Shown in pieces: positions 1 to 9,550 of a DNA stretch of 64,000 bases. The notes under the pieces are model-generated. The model was not told the DNA's origin and did not search any database. It saw only the letters and a list, made by a program, of their open reading frames with translations. This DNA is from Chelonoidis abingdonii. Taxonomy: Eukaryota; Chordata; Testudines; Testudinidae. The DNA is taken from the NCBI RefSeq assembly GCF_003597395.2, contig NC_133770.1:288689098-288753097 (forward strand), written 5' to 3'. How positions within the stretch are numbered: the first letter of the stretch is position 1; the number at the start of each line of letters is the position of its first letter. A program made the position numbers and the translations under genes.

Positions 1-2331
1 AATGTTTTGTTTTTAGACAAGTGGTAATTACGGATTGGGTTTTGAATTTAAACTTAAAACCAGTGTTTCATGAATGTAGGGAAATTCTGCACTGTAAACC
101 AGAGAATCACAGAAGTCCTGCAAACCACAGTCAGAGTGTTGTAATTTTATTTGAAATGTAGTCTTTCTTTGAGACCACTGGGGAAGCCAATGATTAGTTT
201 TAAGGGTTCCTTCCAGTCTGTGAAAATTAGTGAGAGAGCTTTAATTATGTGTCTGGCTATTTTATAGATGCTTTTTGTGTTAGCCTTCAGACAAGGTTTG
301 CGCTGATGGCAGATTTTCCTAATGCAGTGCCTAACTGCATAATTTCTGACAGTTAACTAATCTCTAAGATGCTTCAATTAGCTTGGTTTCCGTAATAGGA
401 AATTTAATTAAGATGGAGAGTATACTAGATAGAGGTTTAGGGATCATTTCTAATTTTAAATAAAAGGTAATATTTCTACAAATCCTTTGAACTATTTTAC
501 AATCCTGGGCCAAGGTGTTTTTTTCGTTTTTTTTTAAGTGCCTGAAGTTAGGTTCCTATGTCTATATTTAGGCACCTAAATAAGTGACCTGATTTTCAGA
601 CTTGCTGAGTCTTCAGCAGTTTCCATTAATGTAAATGTAAGCATTACCCATTTTAAAGTAACTTGCATTAAAATTATTATAAGAACATTGTTTTCATGGA
701 GTTTTGTTTAGCCTCATTCTCATTGGCCAGCCAAACTTTGGGAGTTTTCTGATTCAGTCACAACAGAGTTCTAACCAGGTTTTTATTGTACAGGATTTTC
801 AAACTTAGTCTCCTGGAAAAGACTTTGACCTGCCTGTGTTTCCATAAGGGGGAGGTTATCTCAATCACATTGATTCTTTGTTTCTCCAGTTCTGCCTCTT
901 TCCACGTGAATGAACACTGTAACCTCCAGTCTTCTTCCTGTCTTATTACAGCATGCAGTGTGGCAAGAAGTTGGTTCAGCAACTGCTATTGTTTTTAGGC
1001 CTACATTTTTGCTTCTCAGCTCAAAATGAGTTTAGACCAATGAAAAAAGGCTTACCAATTACTAGCTCCATACTTCAGTGTTCACAGTATGAGCAGCCCT
1101 CACTCCCACAGCAGTAGTTCTCCACAGATCCCTTAATGGCAGCTCGTACAAAAGTACTGTAAACTCAGTGCTCTGGGATTGCAGCATACAAAGTAGCCCA
1201 TGAGACCTAGCGGCAGACCTCAGAGAAGGAGATATAGATTCAGTGAATGGTATGAGAAACTAGACCTTGGGACTGGTAAAGGATTTCAGACTCCCTCTCT
1301 CTTGTGTGTCATACCCTATTAGTTCTAAATGTGCTGTCTGGCTGCCTACAGAATGATGGAGGTGCTACTCGGCCAAATATCATCTCCTCAGATCACCCCT
1401 TGAGCAGGAGTTTCCCACTTTTTCAATAGACCATTTTTTCTGTGGCATCCAATGTACTTTTTGCCGTGGTCCCCCAGTAGACGTCGCAGATATGTAGGCT
1501 GTGGTTCTAGTGCCTTTGGCCTGTCTCTCCTCTCTTGACCTTTCTCAGAGTGTAAAGTAATTCATATTTGGGCCAGGAAAATAGGATTTTTAAAACCTTC
1601 CCATACAGTTTCTCAGGAGGACTTAGGCTATCTTATTAAACTCTTATTTTTGGCCATGACGTTGAGTAAGCACAAAGAAAAGTTGGATTTTTAAGGATGG
1701 CAACATGTCTGTGTGCGTAAAGTCCAAGGAAAAACTTTACTTCTTCACCTGTTTGTATAGGAACTCATGACTGCGAGTGCTATTTTGCATTTTTTAAATT
1801 GGTTCACCTAAAAAACAGTAACAGAAACCTTCAAACCATATTAACTTCTCATCCAGCTTTTCCAGCAAATGGCTTGGTGTTCTCTGCCCCCCAAAAAGTA
1901 CATTCTGTATTTATGGTAGGGACACATATCCTTCGCTTGACTCTAATATTTCCCTCTGTGTCCAAATGAATAGAGAAGTAATGGGTGTTCTTTGACCTCA
2001 AGATGGCTCAGTTTACAGTGGTTGCCCACTGCTATATTTCTCAATAAGCCATTTTTTGGCTTACAGAGGTAAAGCTGGAGAAAAAAACACTTTATGTTTC
2101 TCTCTCTAACTCAGTCAAGAAAAGTTTTATTTATTATCTACATCCCAATCAAAAGTGTACTAGACTAGAGAAGGGAAAAAAGAAACATGAACTCTGCAAT
2201 AAAAAGCCTCCGATCTAAGTGTATTTTGGCCACAAACACCCTTAATGATATGACTCAAGTTGGCCTTAGATACTGGCCAACATCCTTAATAGTTTTGCAG
2301 TTGCATGAAGTGCTCTCTGGGTAAACTTTAA
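1..2331. other. KHDRBS3 intron, mostly unique sequence
   Basis: This is AT-rich intronic DNA upstream of the first visible coding exon. No reading frame resembles a known protein. A stretch near 540-600 containing TTTAGGCACCTAAATAAGTG resembles a degraded sauropsid interspersed repeat; I cannot delimit it. Nothing else is supported. Confidence 0.5.
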
Positions 2332-2718
2332 AAATCATAGAAATATAGGGCTGGAAGGGACCTCAAGAGGTCATCAAGTCCAGCCCCCTGCACTGAGGCA
2401 GGACCAAGTTAACCTAGACTACCCATCCCTGACAAGTGTTTGTCCAAATTGTTCTTAAAACCCCCGAATGATGGACATTCCGTGACCTCCCTTGGAAGCC
2501 CTGTTCCATAATTAATATGGCCACATATTTAGAAAGATTTTCCTAATATCTAACCTCAATTTCCCTTGCTGCAGATTAATCCCACTACTTCTTGTCCTGT
2601 CTTCAGTGGACATGGAAACAATTAATAACCAACTTCTTTATAACAGCCCTTAACGTATTTGAAGACTGTTATCAGGTCCCCCCTCAGTCTTCTTTTCTGA
2701 AGACTAAACTTACCCAGT
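2332..2718 (-). mobile_element. CR1 LINE, 3' portion (left of DIRS-A)
   Basis: Read on the minus strand, this is the 3' end of a chicken-repeat-1 type LINE. It starts with the characteristic tail region (ATAGAAATATAGGGCTGGAA) and runs through the conserved 3' UTR and end of ORF2. It stops abruptly where DIRS-A begins. The same CR1 resumes at about 8836 in the same orientation and order, so the two pieces were once contiguous and DIRS-A was inserted into them. The element is a fragment with no intact frame. Confidence 0.85.
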
Positions 2719-2912
2719 TCTTCTTTGAGTGCTTGCTCATATCCATTCCAGTTAGGTGTGCGCGCGCCGCGTGCACGTTCGTCGGAAGATTTTCTACCCT
2801 AGCAACACCCGGTGGGTCAGCTAGGCGCCCCCTGGAGTGGCGCCGTTATGACATCGAATATATACCCCTGCCGACCCGTCCACTCCTCAGTTCCTTCTTA
2901 CCGCCCGTGTTG
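2719..2912 (+). repeat. DIRS-A left inverted terminal repeat
   Basis: The sequence from GCTTGCTCATATCCATTCC to CTCAGTTCCTTCTTACC is the reverse complement of the right repeat at about 8645-8835, with few mismatches. The left copy carries an extra run of about 13 bases (TGCGCGCGCCGCG, near 2758-2771) that is absent from the right copy. A TATATA motif at 2858-2864, followed by the 5' leader, is a plausible promoter element (inference). Confidence 0.9.
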
Positions 2913-3088
2913 GTCATTGGAACAGTGGAGGCTTAGCCTTTCTCCACTTCCCTAGCGATTCACCCTTTATAACACTTCTCTGTATATAGTTCATAGTTCT
3001 AGTTGTAGTTTGTACTTTTAATATTAGTTTGTTAGCTTAGTTAGTGTACGTAGCTTAGAGGGTCGGGTTTGACCAGTCCCCTCTCCCG

Positions 3089-5529
3089 ATGCCCAGGCTC
3101 ATGCCTGGTTCACCTGGCTCATGCCTGGGCTTCAAACCATGCTCGGCCTGCCGCCGGGCGATGCCAATGGGAGACCCCCATGACTCTTGCCTGAAGTGTC
3201 TGGGGGAATCCCATCTTTCGGACAAGTGCAGAATTTGCAAATCCTTTAAGCCGCGGACGAAGAAGGAGCAGGACTTTCGCCTGCGGCAGCTCCTAATAGA
3301 AGCGGTGTTAGCTCCTCCGGCCCCGGGCTCGGGACCGGCACCGTTCGCGGTGGGAAGGAGTCCACATCCGCGCTGGGAAGGAGTACCTCCTAAGCACCAG
3401 AGAGCGTCGGTACCGACAAGCCGCGGCACCAGCCGTCAACGGTGCAGAAGCCATCTCAGCACCGCTCTCTGTCCCCGCGCGCTAAGAAGACCAAAGCTCC
3501 TGTGGCCCCGACACCGGCACCGCAGTTAGAGCCTCAGCCTAAGCCGAGTCGCCCGGCACCTCCGACCGCGGCACCGGCTCCGGCAGCACCATTGATTCCG
3601 GCAGATCAAGAGCCGTTGAGTCCGGTGCATGATAGCTCCCCGGCACGCGCCGAGGTTGAGCTTCTCGTCCCGATCACGCCGGAAACTTTTTCAACGGCGA
3701 GGGACCTCATCGCGCTCACTGAGCCAACCCTGCCCCAAACCCCGGCACCGCCGGTGCGGGTCGTCGCGTCAACAGGGAAGCCTTCGCTAATCCGGCCTCC
3801 CTCTGTTGACGCTGGAGGCAGACGCCACTCGAGGTCCAGGTCCCGACACCGCTCCCGATCTCGCCGTCGGTCCCACTCCCAGCACCGCTCGCAGTCCCGG
3901 TACCGATCGCCTTCTTGGTACCGGTCGTACTCGCGGTACCAATCCAGGTCTCGTTCACCGGACCGCTACTCGAGTCGTTGACCAGCTTCCCGGTACCACT
4001 ATCGCCGAAGTCACTCGCGGCATCATGCTTCCCACTCCCGGTCGACCTCCAGGCACCGTGCCGGTCGCAGATCCCGGTCCACGTCTCGGCACCGATACGC
4101 TGACCGGTACCGTTCTTTGGTGGGACACGACTCTCGGCACCCAGCACCGCACGGCCTTTCAGCCCCACCTTGGCCTTCGCGGCACCCGTCGGAATCCTCG
4201 CAGGTGGAGAGCACCGGCTATGAACATCCCGACCTGCAGGGCCATTCCAGGCACGGGACCCACGGCACCGAACAGGCGCCTCAGTGGTCGTTTTGGACGC
4301 CGTGGGCGTACCACCAGGCTCAGGGCGATAACACGGGAGCTTCTCGTTCCACCCCCTCGGAGCACCGTGCACCAGAAGCGACGGTGAGCCGCCCCCCTCC
4401 GGAGGAAATGGAAATCTTTGCGGTGGCCCACGACCCTCCGCTGTATCCGGACCTTGACGCTCCGCACGATCAGGACGCCCTGCAGGACACGGCCCTTCCT
4501 GGCCTGTCGTCCTCCTCCTCCCCGGACAAGGCAGTGGCTGGTTCCTCCACATCGGGGCCACCCTCCATTGACCTCTGCGCTCATCAGGACCTTCTCCGAC
4601 GGGTCACTCTGAATATCAACCTCCCCGTGGAGGAGGTCCCGGAGGTCGAGGACCCTGTCGTTGATATTTTGTCGGCGGACGCTCCCACTCGGGTGGCCTT
4701 GCCTTTTATCCGCACCCTCCAGTCTAGGGCGGACACGATCTGGCAGTCCCCGGCATCCATCCCGCGTATGGCCAGGGGCGTGGAGCGCAAGTACATGGTA
4801 CCCTCCAAAGGGTACGAATACCTGTACACGCACCCGGCTCCATGCTCTCTGGTCGTTCAGTCGGTCAACGAGCGGGAGCGCCATGGTCAGCAGGCCCCGG
4901 CTCCAAAATCTCGGGAGGCCAGGCGCATGGACCTTTCGGGCCGTAAGGTCTACTCTGCCGGGGGCCTCCAGTTGCGGGTGGCCAATCAGCAGGCGTTGCT
5001 CAGCCGATACAACTTTAACACCTGGCAGTCAGTGGGAAAATTTGCTAAGCTCGTCCCCGAGGACTCCCGGCCTGAATTCCACGCCCTCATCCAGGAGGGG
5101 AAAAAGGTGGCTCGCACGTCCTTGCAGGCCTCTCTAGACGCGGCGGACTCAGCGGCCAGGACAGTGGCATCTGGGATAACAATGCGTAGGATATCGTGGC
5201 TGCAAGCCTCCGGCCTACCCCCCAAGCTGCAGCATACAATTCAGGACCTCCCTTTTGAAGGCGGGGGACTGTTCTCTGAGAAAACGGACCCGAGACTCCA
5301 GAGTTTGAAAGACAATCGAGTCATCATGAAGTCCCTCGGTATGCACACTCCGCAAACACAGCGGAGATCCTTCCGGGCCCAACCTCAGCACCTGTATCCC
5401 TCTCCCAGGCCTCGTCCAGACTTTAACAGGAGGCGTGGCCGGGTGACCCGACGGCGTCAGTCGGGTTCCCAGGGTGGTACCAAGAATGAGCCCACCAAAC
5501 CATCAGCGGGCCCGAAATCAAACTTTTGA
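3089..5529 (+). pseudogene. DIRS-A gag-like ORF1, frameshifted with one internal stop
   Basis: This is the nucleocapsid-like first ORF of the DIRS element. The N-terminal part (from the ATG at 3089) has a cysteine cluster, CSAC ... CLKC ... H ... CRIC, which looks like a zinc-binding module. A Pro/Ala-rich stretch and then an Arg-Ser dipeptide-rich stretch (about 3830-3980) follow. The C-terminal half contains the conserved gag segment with WLQASGLP and DLPFEGGGLFSEKTD. The reading frame changes between about 3340 and 3400 (positions 2 mod 3 to 1 mod 3), and a TGA interrupts the second frame at 3979-3981, so the protein is broken. The end of gag overlaps the start of the pol frame. Assignment as DIRS gag rests on position and on similarity to the relic in DIRS-B. 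Confidence 0.85.
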
Positions 5530-8500
5530 AGGTGCGCCCGGGAGCAGAGTACCAGTTATCCCCCAGGATCCTGTTTCGTTCTCCAACCGCCTCTCCTCCT
5601 TCCTCCCTGCGTGGGCTCAACTGACTTCCGACCGTTAGGTCTTACACACGGTGGAATCTGGATACCACCTCCAGTTTGTTTCGTCCCGTCCTTCCCACCC
5701 ACCCTGCCCGTCCCTCTTCAGGGACCCCTCTCACGAGCAAATCCTCTGGCAGGAGGTCCTTACGCTCCTCTCCATCGGGGTGATAGAGGAGGTTCCGGAG
5801 CAACTCAGGGGCAGGGGATTTTACTCCCGTTACTTTTTAATCCCCAAGGCGAAAGGGGGCCTTCGGCCCATCCTAGATCTGCGCAGCCTCAACGTCTTTC
5901 TAAAGAAGTTGAAGTTCCGCATGGTTTCCTTGGGGACCATTATTCCATCCCTGGATCCCGGAGACTGGTACGCTGCTCTCGACCTAAAGGATGCTTATTT
6001 TCATATATCGATTTACCCTCCCCACGGACGCTTCCTACTCTTCACAGTACGCGACCAACACTTTCAGTTCGCGGTCCTGCCATTCGGCCTCTCCACCACC
6101 CCGCGCGTCTTCACGAAGTGCATGGCAGTGGTTGCCGCCCACCTCCGTCGCCAGAACATTCGAGTCTTTCCCTATCTCGACGACTGGCTGATTCGCGGAA
6201 CCTCCAAGGTCCAGGTCTCCAGGCATGTTGCCATCATCAGGGACCTTTTCCACTTATTGGGCCTGATGATCAATATCGACAAATCCACTCTAGACCCCTC
6301 TCAAAAAATAGAGTTTATTGGGGTGATTCTGGATTCCAAGTCGACAACTGCCTCCCTTCCACTGCCCCGATTTCAAGCAATAGTCGCAGCAATCAAGAAC
6401 CTGCAAGCGTTCCCGATGACCTCAGCACGCACCTGCCTCAGCCTCCCCGGCCACATGACTGCATGCACGTTTGTCACCAAACACGCAAAACTACGCATGC
6501 GCCCCCTCCAAGGCTGGCTGGCCTCTGTTTATCGACTGAGCAGAGATTCCATGGATCTCGTCATCACCATTCCCCAGCACGTTTTGAGCTCCCTCACCTG
6601 GTGGCTAAATCCTTCCCTCGTGTGCGCAGGCATGCCGTTCCATCCGAGGCAGCCCACAGCATCTCTGACGACAGATGCATCTTCCCTTGGCTGGGGGGCA
6701 CATCTAGGCAACCACCGCACGCAAGGCCTCTGGTCGGCAGTGGAGCTGAGGTTGCACATCAACGTCCGGGAGCTGCGGGCGGTCCGTCTCGCCTGCCAGG
6801 CTTTCCAGCACCTTCTGCAGGGCTGTTGTGTTCGGGTGCTCACAGACAATACGACAGCAATGCACTATATCAACAAGCAAGGAGGGTCTTGATCTCCCCT
6901 CCTTTGTCAGGAAGCGGTCCCTCTGTGGGACTTCTGTATAGCCCGCTCCATTGACATCACAGCGTCCTTCCTTCCGGGGATCCGCAATACGCTGGCTGAC
7001 CACCTCAGCAGGTCCTTCCTGACCCATGAGTGGTCACTTTGCCCGGACGTGGCCTACGGCATCTTCCAAAAGTGGGGCTTTCCCCATGTAGACCTCTTTG
7101 CTTCCCGCAGCAACCGGAAGTGTCAGAGGTTCTGCTCTTTCCGGGGCCTCAACCTGGGTTCGGTATCGGATGCCTTTCTAATTCCCTGGATGAACCATCT
7201 CCTGTACGCCTTTCCCCCCTTTCCACTGGTGCACAAGGTGTTAGTCAAACTTCGCGCGGACAGGGTACGACTGCTTCTCATCACCCCTGCCTGGCCCCGG
7301 CAGCACTGGTACACCACGCTGCTGGACCACTCCGTGGCCAACCCGATCCATCTGCCTCTCCATCAGGATCTAATATCCCAGGACCATGGGCAGGCTTCTC
7401 CACCCGGACCTGCAGTCCCTCCACCTGGCAGCGTGGCTCCTGCGTGGCTAACCCCCTTAGAATTACGTTGCTCGGCCCCAGTACGGGAGGTACGCCTGGG
7501 CAGCAGGAAACCCTCTACCAGATCAACTTACTTAGCTAAGTGGAAGCGGTTTTCCTGCTGGTGTCAAACACAAGATGCTGCTCCTACGGAGGTTTCCATC
7601 CCTTCTATCCTGGAATACCTATGGCATCTCAAACAACAAGGCCTTGCAACTTCATCTCTCCGAGTGCACTTGGCAGCGATTTCCACGTTCCACCCTAGAG
7701 AGGGAGGTTCCTTGGTATTCTCCCACCCTGCCGTATCCAGGTTCCTTAAAGGCCTGGAGCGCCTTTTTCCCCTGGTTTGGCGCCCCGCCCCCTCTTGGGA
7801 CCTTAATTTAGTTTTATCCAGGCTCATGTCTCCGCCCTTCGAGCCGCTGGCAACGAGCTCGCTTTTATATTTATCCTGGAAGACAGCCTTCCTTGTAGCC
7901 ATTACATCGGCTCGGCGAGTCTCGGAGCTTTGAGCCCTTATGGTGGACCCCCCATACACGGTGTTCCACAAAGATAAGGTGCAGCTGTGCCCGCATCCTG
8001 CATTCCTCCCGAAGGTGGTCTCCATTTTCCACGTCAATCAGGACATATTTCTACCGGTGTTCTTTCCCAAACCACATGCATCCCATAGGGAGCAGCAGCT
8101 GCACACGCTCGACGTCCGTAGAGCGCTCGCCTTCTACATCGAGCATACAAGGCCCTTCCGCAAAACGCCCCAGTTGTTTGTGGCAGTGGCAGACCGTATG
8201 AAAGGTCAGGCAGTCTCTTCCCAGCGCATCTCTTCCTGGATAACAGCCTGTATCCGAGCGTGCTACGATCTGGCCTGTGCGGCCCCAGGCCATGTCACCG
8301 CTCATTTGACCAGGGCTCAGGCCTCCTCGGCCGCATTCTTGGCCCGAGTTCCCACTCAAGAAATATGTCATGCGGCTACATGGTCGTCGGTGCACACCTT
8401 CACTGCCCATTACACCCTGGTCCAACAATCCAGAGATGATGCAGCATTTGGCCTGGCAGTTCTGCAGTCAGCAATTTCTCACTCCGACCCCACCGCCTAG
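5486..8500 (+). pseudogene. DIRS-A pol: RT - RNase H - MT-like - tyrosine recombinase in one frame, three stops
   Basis: One reading frame runs from a possible ATG at 5486 (inside the end of gag) to the TAG at 8498, about 1,005 codons including the stop. The RT N-terminus begins near FSNRLSSFLPAWAQLTSD. The catalytic YLDD box is at 6173-6184, and RNase H follows (TTDASSLGWG ... TDNTTAMHYINK). A segment with VDLFASRSNRKCQRF (about 7088-7140) is where DIRS elements carry a methyltransferase-like domain. The recombinase domain occupies about 7500-8460: the first catalytic Arg lies in TSARRVSEL, HxxR (HLTR) at 8303-8314, and the likely nucleophile Tyr at 8411-8413. Stops interrupt the frame at 5636-5638 (TAG), 6890-6892 (TGA) and 7931-7933 (TGA), but no frameshift occurs. 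In many DIRS elements the recombinase is a separate overlapping ORF; here it is in frame with RT. Confidence 0.93.
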
Positions 8501-8520
8501 GTAAGGCTTGGGAATCACCA

Positions 8521-8625
8521 AACTGGAATGGATATGAGCAAGCACTCGAAGAAGAAAAGCCGGTTACTTACCGTTGTAACCGTTGTTCTTCAAGATGTGT
8601 TGCTCATATCCATTCCACACCCGCC
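8521..8625. repeat. DIRS-A internal complementary region (ICR)
   Basis: The left part (AACTGGAATGGATATGAGCA, then AGCACTCGAAG) is the reverse complement of the left outer end of the element at 2721-2755. The right part (GTTGTTCTTCAAGATGTG, then TTGCTCATATCCATTCC) is the reverse complement of the right outer end at about 8785-8825. Such a region bridging the complements of both ends is diagnostic of DIRS elements and is thought to template completion of the ends on circularisation. Confidence 0.9.
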
Positions 8626-8644
8626 CTCCTTCCCCACTGTCGGA

Positions 8645-8835
8645 GTGGCCGGCAAGAAGGAACTGAGGAGCGGATGGGTCGGCAGGGGTATATATTCGGT
8701 GCCATAACGGCGCCACTCCAGGGGGCGCCCAGCCGACCCGCCGGGTGTTGCTAGGGTAGAAAATCTTCCGACGAACGTGCACCTAACTGGAATGGATATG
8801 AGCAACACATGTCGAAGAACAACAGTTACAAAGGT
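8645..8835 (-). repeat. DIRS-A right inverted terminal repeat
   Basis: This is the reverse complement of the left repeat, from GAAGGAACTGAGGAGC to the outer end AACACATGTCGAAGAAC. The outer end then continues into AGTTACAAAGGTAAGTAACC, which also occurs in complement inside the ICR. The CR1 sequence resumes immediately afterwards. Confidence 0.9.
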
Positions 8836-9550
8836 AAGTAACCGTCTTTTTTTTCAACCTTTCCTTACAGGTCAGGTTTTCGAAACCTCTTATCATTTTT
8901 GTTGCTCTCCTCTAGACTCTTTCCAGTTTGTCCACGTCCTTCCTAAATTGTGATGCCCAAAATTGGACACAGTGCTCCAGCTGAGGCCTCACCATTGCTG
9001 AAGTAGAGCAGGACAGTTGCTTCCCATGTCTTACATACGACACTCCTGTTAATGCACTCTGGAATAATATTAGTCTTTTTCACAGCTGCATCACTGTGTT
9101 GACTTATATTCAGTTTGTAACCCATTATAACTCCCAGTTCCTTTTCAGCAATACTACAACCTAGCCAGTTATCCCCCATTTTGTTGTTGTGCATTTGAGT
9201 TTTACTTCCTAAAAGTGAAGCACTTTACACTAGAATTTTATATTGTTGATTTCAGACCAATTCTCTAATTTTCAAGGTTGTTTTGAATTCTAATCCTCTC
9301 CTCCAAAGTGCATACAACCCCTGCTAGCTTGGTGTCATCTACTAGTTTTATAAGCATACTCTCTACTCCACTATCCAAGTCATTAATGAAAATATTGAGT
9401 AGGATCAGACCCATGGCTGACGCCTGCGGGACCCTACTAGTTACACCCTCCCAGTTTGACAGTGAGCTATTGGTAACTCCTCTTTCAGCTGTTAGTGACT
9501 CACCTTATAGTAATTAAATCTAGACCACATTCCCCTACTTTGCTGATGAG
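8836..9550 (-). mobile_element. CR1 LINE, ORF2 3' part (right of DIRS-A)
   Basis: This is the continuation of the CR1 that begins at 2332. On the minus strand it encodes decayed CR1 reverse-transcriptase C-terminal sequence, with recognisable landmarks such as TTTTTGTTGCTCTCCTCTAG and the stretch reading GTTGATTTCAGACCAATTCTC. Frames are broken. Confidence 0.85.

Larger units (their letters stand above)
2719..8835 (+). mobile_element. DIRS-A: structurally complete DIRS-type retrotransposon
   Basis: This is a tyrosine-recombinase retrotransposon of the DIRS order, about 6.1 kb. All hallmarks are visible: inverted terminal repeats (2719-2912 and 8645-8835), gag, a pol with reverse transcriptase, RNase H, a methyltransferase-like segment and tyrosine recombinase, and an internal complementary region (8521-8625) matching both outer ends. 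DIRS elements are thought to replicate through a circular intermediate and integrate by the recombinase without target duplication; no duplication is seen here. Coding DNA is GC- and CpG-rich compared with the AT-rich intron. One frameshift and four in-frame stops make this copy non-autonomous, but divergence is low enough to suggest a fairly recent arrival. It lies inside a CR1 copy, in the same orientation as KHDRBS3. Confidence 0.95.

Noticed and set aside
758..998. Overlapping open frames of about 70 codons on both strands
   Set aside because: Both are short and lack recognisable domains; the surrounding sequence is ordinary intron.
3716..4561. Long minus-strand frame opposite gag
   Set aside because: A shadow of the Arg/Ser-, Pro- and GC-rich gag coding sequence; it has no motif and lies opposite real gag.
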